A stretch of 64,000 nucleotides of DNA from Triglochin maritima (taxonomy: Eukaryota; Streptophyta; Magnoliopsida; Alismatales; Juncaginaceae). A model generated the notes under the pieces. It saw only the letters and a list, made by a program, of their open reading frames with translations. It was not told where the DNA came from and searched no databases. The stretch lies in the NCBI GenBank assembly GCA_963682175.1, contig OY821787.1:17772501-17836500 (forward strand), read 5' to 3'. A program made the position numbers and the translations under genes. Positions 45,101-57,160 of the stretch are shown here, piece after piece; positions within the stretch are counted from its first letter, which is position 1; each line of letters opens with the position of its first letter.

Positions 45101-45480
45101 TGACGCTACCGAGTGGCAGTGAAGTCTATGTGATATACAGTGATGCATCAGGGATTGGCTTGGGCTGTGTTCTGATGCAGCACGGGAAGGTGGTGGCGTA
45201 TGCTTCGAGGCAGCTGAAGGTGCACGAGTACCCTACCCACGATCTGGAGTTAGCAGCGGTGGTTCACGCGTTGAAGACCTGGTGACACTATCTTTATGGC
45301 GAGCAGTTCGAGGTCTTCACAGATCATCAGAGCCTGAAGTATTTGTTCTCGCAGAGGGAGCTGAATATGAGGTAGCGCAGATGGCTCGAGTTCATTAAGG
45401 ACTACGACTTCACCATTTCCTATCATCCGGGGAAGGCGAATTCGGTTGCAGATGCGTTGAGCAGGAAGGTGGAGGTTTCA
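45101..45480 (+). pseudogene. RNase H of element F, broken
   Basis: [20 protein letters not shown] and [20 protein letters not shown] are followed by a TGA at 45283. Then [18 protein letters not shown] is cut by a TAG at about 45373, and [17 protein letters not shown] closes the domain. Confidence 0.85.
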
Positions 45481-46660
45481 GTTGCGAGTCTGTGCATCCA
45501 GGAGTGGAGGCTACACGAGATGTTGTCAGAGTGGAGGCCGTTCACAGAGGGTTCAGAGGGAGCAGTGATTGCTGGGCTTCGAGTGGAGCCGCAGACTGTC
45601 TCACGAGTGGTGCAGACTCAGCAAGGGAAGATGAGTTAGCTGGTCTGCTATGGATGGCTTCCAGAGATGAGTTAGACTTCAGTGTAGGGGTTGATGGTGG
45701 TTTGAGGTTCAGGAGTCAGATCTGGGTGCCCAAGGTCGATGGGCTGAGAAATGACGATGCAGAGTTTGGTGGAACGATGCTTAGTCTGTCAGCAGGTGAA
45801 GATTGAGCATCAGCGACCAGCGGGACCGATGCAGTGTATTGAGCTTCCTGAGTGGAAGTGGGAGCACGTGACGACGGATTTCGTCACAGGATTGCCGAAG
45901 ACGAGGAGATTCCACGACGCGATTTCGGTGATAGTTGATCGACTGACCAAGTCGGCGCACTTCTTAGCGATCAGGACCACATTGCCTTTGGAGGGTCTAG
46001 CTAGGTTATACGTGGAGGAGATAGTTAGGCTACATGGAGTGCCAGTGAGCATCATCTCTGATCGAGATCCTCGTTTCACTTCCAGATTTTGGGGAGTCTG
46101 CAGTAGGCAAGTGGGACACGTCTGAGGTTCAGTACGGCGTGCCATAGCAGACAGATGGTCAGTCGGAGAGGACGATTCAGACCTTGGAGGATATGCTGAG
46201 GGCATGCACACTGGATTGGGCAGGACACTGCGATGAGCACTTGCCGTTGATAGAGTTCACCTACAACAACAGCTACCATTCGAGTATTGGGACGGCACCG
46301 TACGAGGCATTGTACGGAGGCCGTGCAGATCACCGGTATGCTGGAGTGATATGGGAGAGAGGCAGTTAGTGGGGTCAGAGCTTTTGCATATGTATGCAGA
46401 GAAGGTGGATGTGATCCGGAGGATACTGGCCACGACACAGAGCAGGCAAAAGAGTTATGTTGATCGACGCAGACGAGTGTTGAGTTTCGAGGTGGGCGAC
46501 CATGTGTTCCTGAAGATTTCCCGAGCCCGAGGAGTGATGAGGTTTGGGAAGAAGGGGAAGCTCAGTCCGAGGTATGTTGGGCCGTTCGAGATCCTCGACC
46601 GAGTTGGAGTGGTTACCTACCGGATTGCGTTGCCACCGCAATTTTCAGGTCTCACAATGT
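45481..46660 (+). pseudogene. Integrase of element F, broken and internally deleted
   Basis: Between the RNase H end and [17 protein letters not shown] (about 45770) the N-terminal zinc-binding part is scrambled and mostly missing. The core shows [27 protein letters not shown] and [13 protein letters not shown]. After a frame change near 46105 comes the text around [18 protein letters not shown], then [20 protein letters not shown]. The C-terminal GPY/F-like part (GKLSPRYVGPFEIL) lies in 46351-46660. Confidence 0.82.
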
Positions 46661-46673
46661 CTTCCATGTATCG

Positions 46674-46913
46674 ATGTTGAGGAAGTACGTTGCAGATCCA
46701 GCTCATGTGATTGAGATCGCAGTGTCAGAGATCCAGCAGGACTTGTCGCTGGAGGGGAGACCAGTCGAGATCGTTGATCGTATGGATCACGAGCTTAGGA
46801 GGAGGACCATCCCGATGGTGAATGTCCGATGGCAGCACCACAGTGAGCGCGATGCCACTTGGGAGATCGAGGAGGAAGTCAGAAGACAGTATCCAGAGCT
46901 TTTCGGTGAGTAA
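46674..46913 (+). pseudogene. Chromodomain-like C-terminus of element F
   Basis: The frame reads LRKYVADPAHVI, RPVEIVDRMDHELRRRTIPM and VNVRWQHHSERDATWEIEEE, then YPELF. This is the pattern of the chromodomain-type tail in Tekay/Del chromoviruses (PVxIxDRxxKxLRxKxIPxVKVxW then ATWExExxM). In active relatives this domain guides integration into heterochromatin. It is out of frame with the integrase. Confidence 0.78.
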
Positions 46914-46956
46914 TTTGCTTTGATTTCGAGATGCAATCCTTTTGAGGAAGGTCAAT

Positions 46957-49094
46957 TGTGAGAACCCTAAACCCATTTAGGGTGCTAATGGGGGTTAGGA
47001 GGAGTTATGGTGATTAGGAAGGAGGTTTAGCATGGGGAAGGGAAGGTGTAGGGTGATGGTGTAGGGGAGGTGAGGTGAGGTGATGGGTTGTTTTGGGTTT
47101 TGGTTTAAAAGCTAAAATCTCTCTCTCTCTCTCACTCTCCTTCACACTTGCTCTCTCTCACTCTCTTCTTTTCGTGGTCTGGCGAGTAGCGAAGGAGGAG
47201 GAGATTCCGGTGGCGTAAGGCGTGTAGAGGTGGGCACGCGAGGAGGTCTCCGGAGGCGATGTGCGCGAGCGAGGCTCCGGCGAGTTTCGTCGTTTGAGGA
47301 AGGTATGCCGGTTCTTAGTGTGATTTTATTGTTCACCCTCGTGGGAGGGTTGTGTTGGTCGGTTGGGGGAGGTCGGAGACCTCTCTGGCGGCGTGTTTTG
47401 CAGTAAATCTTCGACTGGCGCGAGGTTGAAGACGACCAACGGTCGACCGGGTTCCTTCGCGCGGTCGACCAATGTTGTGTATTTTACCCGACCTTAACCT
47501 TCACAGGTCGAACGATGCCTTGTGGCGGTCGATCGGTAGTGCATTTTGCTAGTGAGTTGGGATTGCCTGTCGTGTTTCGGTCGACCGGTTCCTTGGGTTC
47601 GTTCGACCGGAACTTAAGCGTACTGAATAGAAAGGCATGCTTGTTCGACCATTTATTGTTATGCGTTCGACCGTTATATAATTTAGAAATGCTAGGATGC
47701 CCAGGTAGATTTCGGTCGACCGGGACCCCTGAGTCTGTCGATCAGTAGTTTTGAATTGATGTTGACCAAACTCTAGATTTTGACCTCGTATCGGTCGACC
47801 GGTTTTAGATCTCTGTTCGACCGTTGGGACTTAGGTTTTGCGCAGAGAGTTCGACCGTTGTAGACTTTCGGTCGACCGATTTCCTTCTGGAAGTGGTCGA
47901 CCGGGTTGCCTCTTTCGGTCGACCGTTTGTGCACAGAACCGAATTCTCAGTCCTTTTTAGGATGTCAACTCTATCCACGGAAACCCGTGTCCTCGCCTTG
48001 TGCGTGAGCCAAGAGGTGACGGTGGGCGCGCACGCGTGCCTGCCCAGGGACCGCCGAGTGGAAGAGTGTGGGTGTTCAGGACGTGTCACATCCATGTATG
48101 GATCGTGACTTGATGTGATGGATTGATTGGACTCATTGTAGAGTAGCAGGCCTGAGGGATCACGGATCCCAATGTATGATGTTGTGCAAGCACGCAACTG
48201 TCGTTGGGTGAGGTGACTACCGGCCTAGATGGCTACGGAGGTCACTCCCTGCTTTTATAGCGGCGCGATTGGTATTTGCCGCTCGTGGAGCCTGATGACC
48301 TGGCAGATTTCAGTCTGGACCCGTCCGATGTCGTGCCGGACGTATTGATGGACCACCGATGTTGTGCCAGTGATGCCGCCGATGTTGTTCCGGCGATGAT
48401 GATTGATGGGCGGATGTTGTTTCGGCTATGTTCCTCAGATGGGTACTACTAAGATGATGATTGATGGACCGACCGAGCGATGACTCTGTTGGTGTGGTTT
48501 CGACCACGAAGTTACAGATCTGTTTCTTATGGGGTGGACTTGGTCGATGCTCCTTGCCGAACCCGATGATTAGTGTATCCACGTGTGGGGAGTGTGACGT
48601 CATGTTCCGTTTGACCGTATGTGCCCACGGTAGGGCTCCTTGGGAGACCCGATGATGATTGTCAGACTGATGTCTTGTGTTACCCTTCGGGGGAACTGTT
48701 TTCCATACTACAGATGACAGGACATGCTACTAGTATGATAGGTTCATTTGTACTACTGCATGCCTATAGGTGAGCTTGGCATACAGGGTTTCCTTATGGA
48801 AACTCAGGCATTATTGTTATATCTTTTTCAGGACCGCAGTAGGTCCAGTTGGGTGGTGATCAGCGGGCGCGCGCATTTTCGGATCAGATCCTCTCTTTCG
48901 GACCACTGAGGTCGACATGATTACTTTTATCTCACTTTGTTGTTCTGTTGTAATCATGTATCGTTTTGACAAACTCTGATGTAATATGGTGCACCGCTTA
49001 TATGTTTTATGAGAAGTAACAGTCCTGTCTTTGATTATTGGTCTCTGATGTCTTGTTAATGATTTTTAAATTTCCACTGTTTCCGGAAGTTACA
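46957..49094 (+). repeat. Element F 3' LTR
   Basis: 2138 bp, TGTGAGAACCC...GTTACA, with CT repeats (47119-47166), the palindrome block (47440-47930), and target duplication GGTCT at 49095-49099. Compared with the 5' LTR it has many substitutions and small indels. Confidence 0.9.
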
Positions 49095-49301
49095 GGTCTG
49101 ATCCCTTAAATCAGAATGAATTTTTTTTCAAAGGTTCACCTATCAAAATAGGTCCACCGAGAACCCCTCAGATTGCCGAACACAGGATAATAGTGAAGTT
49201 TGTCATTCTCAGGAGAAGATCCAAAATGGTCAATCGCACCAACGATAACCAGCTAACAGAATTCCTTAGAGTTACTGCACACCCAGAACAGTGAACCAAA
49301 G

Positions 49302-52226
49302 TGTAACGCCCCCGATCTTGTGGGTACGCACACTGGGAAAGACTAAAAGTGTTGGGATCAAAGGCCTCCGCGATGACCGAAGGAGTTACAAAAGACAGAC
49401 CAAACAACGACTTGAAAATACGTAGCGAGATCAGACATGGATACACAAACATAACTGAAAAGTGAGAGATTATCCATATATGGTAACAAGGTCAAATACA
49501 TTACATCGAGCTTAAAAGGCAAATACATCATAAATAACACGGAAGCCAAAGACAAACTGAAGAATCTGGTTGACGTGTCCCTCGTGTATAGAATCTTTGA
49601 CTACTCGTCGAGTCTATCATGTAGGAATCTAAGTACCTACAAGCACCGCATCAACATATGTGTGAGTTTTCTATAAAGAAAACCCAGTATGCCCTAGGCC
49701 CAATCAGAGTTATATGTAAGAATGCATGCAATCTATCTAAGACAAAAGTATCTGAAACAGAAACATAAAAGCACATAATGCAACAGAAGCCTACAACTCC
49801 ATCAGTCGTGCCAATCGGGTAACACCCGCAGATATCCCTCCGAGGGAACCAGAATACCAACCATGCTGATCAGAGCAGAACAGAAAAGCATCAAATGCAA
49901 CAGAAGGCTACGACTCCATAAGCCGTGCCGGTCGGGCACACCCGAACCATTCCTCGAAAGGAACCAGAACACCAGCCTTGCTGGTCAAAAGCGGTCACCC
50001 GACACTGACCCACTGCTCGGCACAAAGCGGTGCGCCGAATAAGTGTCCCAATTCGCAGCAAGTGACCAACATGGTGTCATCGCAAACTTAGGAACACCTA
50101 ACCTGAGACAGAATCGTAGCGTGTCTGCCCAGGACTTATCTTACGCCTGGCCTCCCAATGTGAAGGTCTTATGCGAATGACCTCTGGAGCTAGAGGACCC
50201 ACTCGTGGCCCGTCGGCCCAGAAAACAGAACGTGCCCAAAATTATTAATCAGATTAAATGCAAGCTACTTAAGCATCTATAATCTAATGCATCTACAGTG
50301 TATGGAACGAGCTCAAAGAGGAGTATCCGAATACCCACCTAGCAGCCCCGAACGAACTCGAAAATCAGACATACCAATCAGGAACAAACAAATCTCACAA
50401 CAACAAACAAACATTACTGAATCGGTAAATCGACATAACAACTAATTTAGTCATCTACGGGTCATGATAGGGACGTTATGAGGTCTGAAATCTTAAGGGT
50501 CATACACGAGCACAACATAACACATCACATCAGACATAAATCAGCATGAACAGAGTAGCATAACCATGAAAATAGTAGAAGATATAAAAATTGCACCACA
50601 CTACAATCGACGATATGAATTATCAATTTCAGAGCATACATGGAATCGAATTAAAATCTCAGAATATGATCATATCATATGTGGGAATGAAATAGCTTAT
50701 ATATCAGTAATACAACATGGTGAAACATGCACATAATATCATAAGGCTCAGTCTATCTAATATTATTAGTTATGCGTACATTCGAAAGCATGTGTTGTAT
50801 TAAGATATAATATGAATAACATATAACAAGAAGGAGTCCAATTTAGTTTTCGAGTGCGTGCATATCAAAAATATCAAAGAATATAACCAAAATCAGATCA
50901 TGAATGTATCATATGTGCTGTTGGACCAGAAATTACTCAAACCACGAATCCCAACAACCATCACACACAATGCAACCTATAGCATCAGATATATCATAGA
51001 AAAATACAAACCTCACAGTCATGCCTGTGGATCCCTGACCAATCCAAACCAGGTACTAAGAAAATCCTTCCCAGGTGGCCTGAGGTGGGAGAAGGTCAGA
51101 GGAAGTCTGTCCAAGCCGTTCGGTCCAGCAACCGAGCAAGAAGTGCGCAAGATGCTCCAACCTCATGGTCAACATAACTCTAGGGCACAATGCTCAGACC
51201 AAACAAGCCAATCTGACTCTTCTCACCCCTAGCCTCCCTAATGACCATCCCCACACCCTCCTGACCCCAGCCACCATCTGATGTTGACTGCACCAGCCAG
51301 CCGTCAATGCTAGGAGTCAAAAGGGTTGAAGGCAAACCTTAGTTGGATCTTGTGTACACCAGCCACACCCAACCAGATCCGTGGCCACCCTCAAGCTTAG
51401 CTCAGAAGGAACACCTTCACCTCTAGTTGGACCTCACTGGAGCTCGCTGGAGGTCCAGTCCCTTTGGCTGCCCCACAACCATCCCCATCTAGTGTATCCT
51501 CCTTGCGCACGCTTGAAGGTAATCGGTTGGTGGTGCAACCGTTGCACCAGCCACCACCTGATGTTGGCTGACCCCTCCAGCCAACATCCTCTCCCACAAA
51601 ACTCTTCAAGGGATAGGAGCATACCTGATTAGCAAGGAAGTTGCCTGAAATTAGCTGGAGATTCTGCCCACCAAACTTCTAGCCGCACCACTGGTTGCAC
51701 TAGACGTCGCTTCTAGCCTCGCTGGATTTGAATTTTGCTGGAGCACCACCTGAGTAGCCTGACCAAGTGGTTGAGGAGTGGAAGATGTGGAGGAGATGTG
51801 TGGGAGGTGAAGAGGTGTGCAAGGGTTGGCTGGTGGGAGAGACTTTTTGTTAGCTTGCTAGGACTCTTCAATTTCCAAGCGTTCATGGCTAATCAAGCCA
51901 CCTACACACATGCCAAAAATGACATCAGCAAAGACATCCCAAAAGCCACGAAAATGAACATCCAAACCCTAATGCAACCTTTCCAATTCCATGCCACTTC
52001 AAGACGGTTTTAGTCCAAAACCGACCCTACACTCACTCGGCCCCAAATTGAGTCGATCGAGTCAAACAGTCGCACGCTCGCCCGATGTGTCGCACTCGAT
52101 CGACCCACAAGAAATCTGATCAAATCTACTCAAACAAGCATGCCATAACACAATTTGACATTCCAAGAAGTCAATTATGCATAACCACGGAGAGTGGACT
52201 TATTATTATTAAAAGCGGGTCTTACA
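49302..52226 (-). mobile_element. Solo LTR of a chromovirus-like element
   Basis: A 2925-bp sequence is bounded on the minus strand by TGTAAGACCCGC and GGGGGCGTTACA and flanked by 5-bp target duplications CAAAG (49297-49301 and 52227-52231). No internal region is present, so it is a solo LTR left by LTR-LTR recombination. Minus orientation is chosen because its end (GTGCGTACCCACAAGATCGG then GGGCGTTACA) resembles the LTR end of the mini-elements (GTGCGAGTAAGCACATGTCC, then GGGGCGTTACA). No protein domain is seen inside. Confidence 0.85.
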
Positions 52227-52231
52227 CAAAG

Positions 52232-52499
52232 CCCAGTCCGTCCTCCGAGACCAGCCAACAAAGTTCATTAAAGTTATTGGACACTCAGAACAATCAACTA
52301 AACTCTTTTTGGTCAGTTGAAGTATAAGCGTTTAACAACAAATTATCCTAAATACCTCAAACCTAACAGATGTCCCTGACGGTCGTTAATGGCGGTGAAG
52401 GGGAAGTGTGCAATTCATTAAGTTTGAAAGTGTACTGGGGAATTAAAAAACTATACATGGCAAAGGTCCAATAAGATTGTCTTTGGTTATTAGCGTACA
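52232..52499. other. Short spacer with a diverged duplicate
   Basis: 52251-52299 resembles 49249-49297 on the other side of the solo LTR (38 of 49 positions by eye). Otherwise nothing is recognised before the pseudogene. Confidence 0.4.
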
Positions 52500-52756
52500 A
52501 GGGGACGGTGCCGACGGGAAGTGTGATATTATTAGGATGGGCGGTGCTTTGGTTCTTGAACTGGAGAGTCTACAAGGAGTAAGAGGAGAAGACGGATCTC
52601 GTCTAGATCCTCTTCATCGTCGTTTTCGCCTTCTCCTGTAATCTCCAACTCGTCCTTTTCGAGATCCTTCCATTTGTGTTGTCCAAACAATATGTTTGTG
52701 AGTTTGTGGATTATCAAGATCTGATCTCCTGATCTGAGGTTTTGATGATGATGCAG

Positions 52757-52857
52757 GGCACGTTGGATCAACTGGAAAATCAATCTATATCGCTTGATAA
52801 TATTATTGGTGTTTGCCATGCCTTATTACCATTCCTATCTCATGGTTCGCAACAATG
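52757..52857 (+). pseudogene. GTG-like pseudogene exon 2
   Basis: Acceptor TGATGATGCAG precedes and donor GTATTA follows. The translation [18 protein letters not shown] then [14 protein letters not shown] is a transmembrane segment followed by the loop motif conserved in GTG proteins. This is the least damaged exon. Confidence 0.8.
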
Positions 52858-53543
52858 GTATTACTATTGTATGTTTTTAGTGTCTTCTATCAATCAAGAT
52901 GCATATTAATTTTCCACATTTAATTTTAGGTATGAGGAGGGAGGGAGCGGCCACTAGAGCTATATTGTTCCTGTCTGCATTTCTACCTTTTGGCGCATGG
53001 GCATCCACTTTCCCATGCACTCCACTACTGCTGATAAAGGTCACCAGGACTGGAGTGGATCTTATTTTCTTTTTCTCATCCCTTTTAGAGTGGTACTACA
53101 TAATTCATACCATTTTAGAATGCTGATGTATATAGATTAATTATGATGGTTTCCAAACTTTTTTCACTATCAGAGCTAGTCAGCAGAATTAGAGTCATAT
53201 GTGTAACTGTCATGGTTGTGTTATCTGGTTTCAGAGCCATCAATGTTCCCTATAGCTATTTATCTCTCTTCAGCAGGTTAGTTACGTTATCTATGTTTAC
53301 GAATGATGCTTCTGTTTTAAAAAATCATTATCTGCGACAAATTTTTTTGCAAAGCAAAAGGGAGGCTTAGCATCTAAGATTTTATTACTAAAGAACTGTT
53401 TACATCTACCAAATTTTTTTCGTTGAGTCCGCGGGTATATGCCACATGCATAACCGACTTCTCCCTACCACCTAATTTAAATCACGTTAAGGACAAGTAG
53501 TTTAAGGAATTAATTACATCTCATCAAATTTCAGAAGTTGGAA

Positions 53544-54422
53544 TTACTTCCAAGTGTCCTGAAAATGTCGCGCTTCACCTTCATCTTTTGCGAGTTTGGA
53601 AGCTGGATCACCCATGCTCCGGATTATGTCTTTGACTACAGCAATTGTAGCTTTTGGTTGCTGCCTCTGGCCCTCAAAAATCCTACGGTTCTGATCGTGC
53701 CAGCATTCGTGTATCGTAGCATTTAACACCTACCTTCGGACCACTCTGTCAAGTCGGCTTCCACTCACATGTGATAGTCGCAATACCTCACTCTCTAGAT
53801 TGCTTGCGACACTTTGGTGGAGCTGCATGAGGTTGAGGACGCACCTCCACACCTCCTTTGTGTATTGACAATTCCAAAAAAGGTGCTCCATGTCTTCCCA
53901 TTGGTCTTCACATACCATGCAAGTTGGGTTGAGATTTACGCCTCGCTTTATCATTCGCCGCTTTGTGAGCAAACGCCCCTTCAATGCTCTCCAAGCTGTT
54001 AGTGTGTGCTTCGGGACAGCAAATTTGTGCCATACCATCCCCGCCCAAGGGACTTTCCTGCCCGGTTGCCTCACCCAACTTCATACTTCCTTCATCCCAA
54101 GTGCTGCACCCGTCCCATTTGGTCGAAATGGTCTATCCACTCCTCCATGTATGCGCACTTGGTTTATCCTTGAACAAACTTCTTCCATCCTGCTGGATCG
54201 TGGGGGAGGGAGGTCCCACAACCCTTCTCTGATGAAGTATGATACCTTAACATCCCAAGGAACCCCCATCTCGTAGTGAAGCTGGTCACCCTAGCTTGTG
54301 CATTGAAATGGTTCACCACACCATGGAAATTGGAAAAACCAAATTGCTTCCCCATTTCCCACATCATATTGTATGTGTCTTCTAACAATATCTCGGACTC
54401 GCAGTAGCCCACGCCACGCACA
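53544..54422 (-). pseudogene. LINE ORF2 C-terminal part with zf-RVT domain, broken
   Basis: 54074-53730 reads VPKHTLTAWRALKGRLLTKR, CMVCEDQWEDMEHLFWNC and TKEVW, the zinc-binding reverse-transcriptase-associated (zf-RVT) domain. After a stop, 53729-53544 holds the closing helix region with IHECWHDQNRRIFEGQR. The part between 54100 and 54420 is frame-shifted. Confidence 0.8.
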
Positions 54423-55873
54423 TTAGGAGGTAGGTGGTGGTCTTGCAAGCCAAATGGAATGGTTCCTTAGGTATTTTCGCCGGGCACACTTGGCCCAAAG
54501 AGAAGTGTTGTCCGCCACTACAAGCCAAAACTGTCGGAGAAGGTCCGCATCATTCCATTCTGTTAGCCTCCTTAATCTGAGGCCTCCTTCGTCTTTTAGA
54601 GTACATACATCCTTCCATGCCATCGCAACCCACTTCTTCTCCCTCCCCAAATAAAATGGCACATAATGTTGTCCAATTCATGCAAGACGTTTTTTGGTAG
54701 AAGAAACGCTGAAGTCCAATAAATGCTGAAAGAGGTAAGAACACTTCGTACTAGCTCCGCTCACCCGACCATAGAAAGGAGCTTTTGTTGCCATGTTGAG
54801 AGGCGAGCCTTGAGCTTGTTTATCAGTGGTACACAATGGGATCTCCCAATCCTTCCGGAAAATAATGGCAGCCCATGATACACCACCGGAAAAGCCTTGC
54901 GTTCCATCCCAAGGTGTGCTTCAATCCATGCTCCATGCATCCCATCTACCACAATCAAGACCTGACTCTTTGAGGCGTTAAATTGCAGACCCGAGCTTGC
55001 TGTAAATTCCACGAGAATAATTCTAATGGCCCGAGCGTTTGCTTTAGTAGCCCTTGCGAAGAGTAGGACGTCGTCAGCAAACAAGAGGTGTGACATGATG
55101 GCATCTCCACAATATAAAGGCTCGAGTTTTTTTCCATGATCGCCATCTTCACCATGTCACTCAACACCTCCATGCACATCACAAACAAGTAGGGGGCTAG
55201 GGGATCACCTTGTCGTAGACCATTTCTGGCTCGAAACGGCGTGGAGTTTGCCCCATTTACTGTCACCACAAACGATGCCTCCACACAAGCCAAAATCAGT
55301 CGTCTCCACTTATCCGGGAAGCCAAATCTCTTCAGCACATGATCGAGGAACTCCCAAGAGATTGAGTCAGGCTTTTCTGATATCAAGCTTTATGCAAAAT
55401 GTTTTCTGATAACATTGTTCTTGCACACGAGCTTTGCCACACCTCTTGTTTGCTGACGACGTCCTACTCTTCGCAAGGTTGTGGCAAAGCTCGTGTGCAA
55501 GAACAATGTTATCACTAATTCTTCGTCCATGGACGAATGGGCTCTGATTTTCCCCTATCAGCCATGGTAATATCATCTTCAAGCGGTTGGCAAGGACTTT
55601 GGATGTGAACCTATATGTCATATTGCATAGAGCAATGGGCCGAAAGTCCTCCACCACCGTCGGTGCCTTTTTCTTCGGGATAATCGTGATGGATGTGTTG
55701 TTCCATTGCGTGAGGACCCTTCCACTATCCAAACAAGACGGGACAACCTTTACCATGTCCCTATGAATTATGCTCCATGCTGCCTTGAAAACCTTTGCAT
55801 TGAAACCATCGGGCCCTGGTGCTTTATCAATATTGGCGTTCAACACGACATCTTGTAGTTCTTTTGGGTCCAA
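54423..55873 (-). pseudogene. LINE ORF2 reverse transcriptase, rearranged
   Basis: Motifs in order on the minus strand: [83 protein letters not shown], and the catalytic [16 protein letters not shown] (about 55095-55050). Between [12 protein letters not shown] and the KLDIRKA motif a foreign stretch of about 75 bp is inserted. It consists of an inverted copy of nearby RT sequence and creates a 35-bp inverted repeat (55407-55441 and 55480-55514). Frame changes follow near 55375 and 55090. Confidence 0.85.
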
Positions 55874-56112
55874 CTTCCGTATTAAATCAGCCCCCTCCTC
55901 CGCTGTAATTTATGGTAGAATAATTGAATGTTTAAGGGGTTGCACCTAAAAACCATGAGCAAACAAGTTAGCATAAAAAGACCGGAACGCTTCCCGGATG
56001 TCGTTCTCATCCTCCACTAGACTATCCCCCTCTCCCACTCGCCTCACTTGATTGGTGGCTCTCCTCACTCTAAGATGCGCATGGAAGAACCTAGTGTTTC
56101 AGTCCCCCTCTT

Positions 56113-57160
56113 TCAACCACTTAACTTTGGATTTTGTCGTATAATGGACTCCTCCCAAGCAAGGACCTGGGCAAGAGTATCCTTTGCTGCGTTTTCAGCT
56201 TGAGCTAGCTCGCCACTACTAGGGTGAATAAGCCTTTGCCTCCTCACTTTCGCAAGAGAGTCGCTAGCTTCTCCCACCTTGTTTGTAACATTTCCAAAGG
56301 TGTTCCAACTCCACTTAATTAGTGCTTTCCTGACTTCGGTTAGCTTCCCAACCATACGAAACATGGGTGTACCTTTCACATATGTAGCCCAAGCTTGTTG
56401 CACAACTCCACCAAAGTCCTCGTGATCCACCCAATGGTTCTCGAATCTGAAAATCTTCTTTTTCCTCCGTTCGTTTCCTTCCGTTTTCATGACAAGCATG
56501 GTGTGATCACTCAAGTCCTTTTCACCAATAATCTAGAAAGAATTGGGGAACACCTCGAGCCATGCATTGTTCATTAATATTCGATCAAGCTTTGTCTCGA
56601 TGCATGCACTTCCCTCGGATAAGTTGGACCAAGTGAAGTCGCCTCCCGTTGAGGGCATCTCAAGTAGTTGAATGGTGTCAAGACACTCATTAAACTCCTG
56701 AATTGCCACCTCATGTCCAGCAGCTCCACCTCGCTTTTCGGTAGCCATCCGAATGCAATTAAAATCCCCCCCAACCAGCCACGGTCGCTCCACAATGCTC
56801 TCCTCTCCACATGTCCATTTTCAACATATATAGTCGTAAGAGCAAATTCAGTGTCGTCCTTCCTTAAGATCCCCAAGGAAATGGAGCAATTGAGTTGATT
56901 CGAAAGTAACTCTCAAGTCTACCAGCTGGTCATTCCATAACACTAGAATGCGCCCCGAGTCCACAACCATGCAATTTGACGTCCAAGCATGAGGCCGAAT
57001 TGCTCGCTTGAATCGCTCAAGTTTTTTATACTTAACCTTGTGCTCCACAAGGAAAACCACATCCGAATTTACCTCCCTTATTCGACCCCTGATCATGAGT
57101 GTGCGGCCGGGTCCATTTGCACCACGCACATTCCCAACTAAGACATTCATGGGTTTAAGG
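56113..57160 (-). pseudogene. LINE ORF2 endonuclease domain, broken
   Basis: APE-type endonuclease motifs in order: MNVLVGNVRGANGPGR (about 57150), DVVFLVEHKV, then after frame changes WLVGGDFNCI, TWSNLSEGSACIETKLDRIL (about 56600) and LSDHTMLVMK. The final SDH motif is present. A linker with WVDHEDFGGVVQQAWATYVK follows. At least two frame shifts and a stop break it. In an active copy it would nick target DNA to prime reverse transcription. Confidence 0.83.

Larger units (their letters stand above)
33292..49094 (+). mobile_element. Element F: decayed Ty3/gypsy chromovirus (Tekay/Del-like), split by a nested element
   Basis: LTRs begin TGTGAGAACCC and end GTTACA. The 5' LTR is 33292-35354 plus 42471-42536 and the 3' LTR is 46957-49094. 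Flanks carry the target duplication GGTCT (33287-33291 and 49095-49099), proving a single insertion despite the 7.1-kb nested element. The internal region shows gag, protease, RT, RNase H, integrase and a chromodomain-like tail in standard chromovirus order, all broken by stops and frame changes. The LTRs differ much more from each other than those of the nested element, so this insertion is older. Confidence 0.9.

Noticed and set aside
49302..52226. Reading the solo LTR on the plus strand
   Set aside because: Both ends look like LTR starts because they are near inverted copies, but the minus-strand end matches the ends of related LTRs better.
52532..52819. Minus-strand 95-codon frame starting [13 protein letters not shown]
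   Set aside because: It is antisense to exons 1 and 2 of the GTG-like pseudogene, whose plus-strand reading has clear homology; the minus frame is a shadow.
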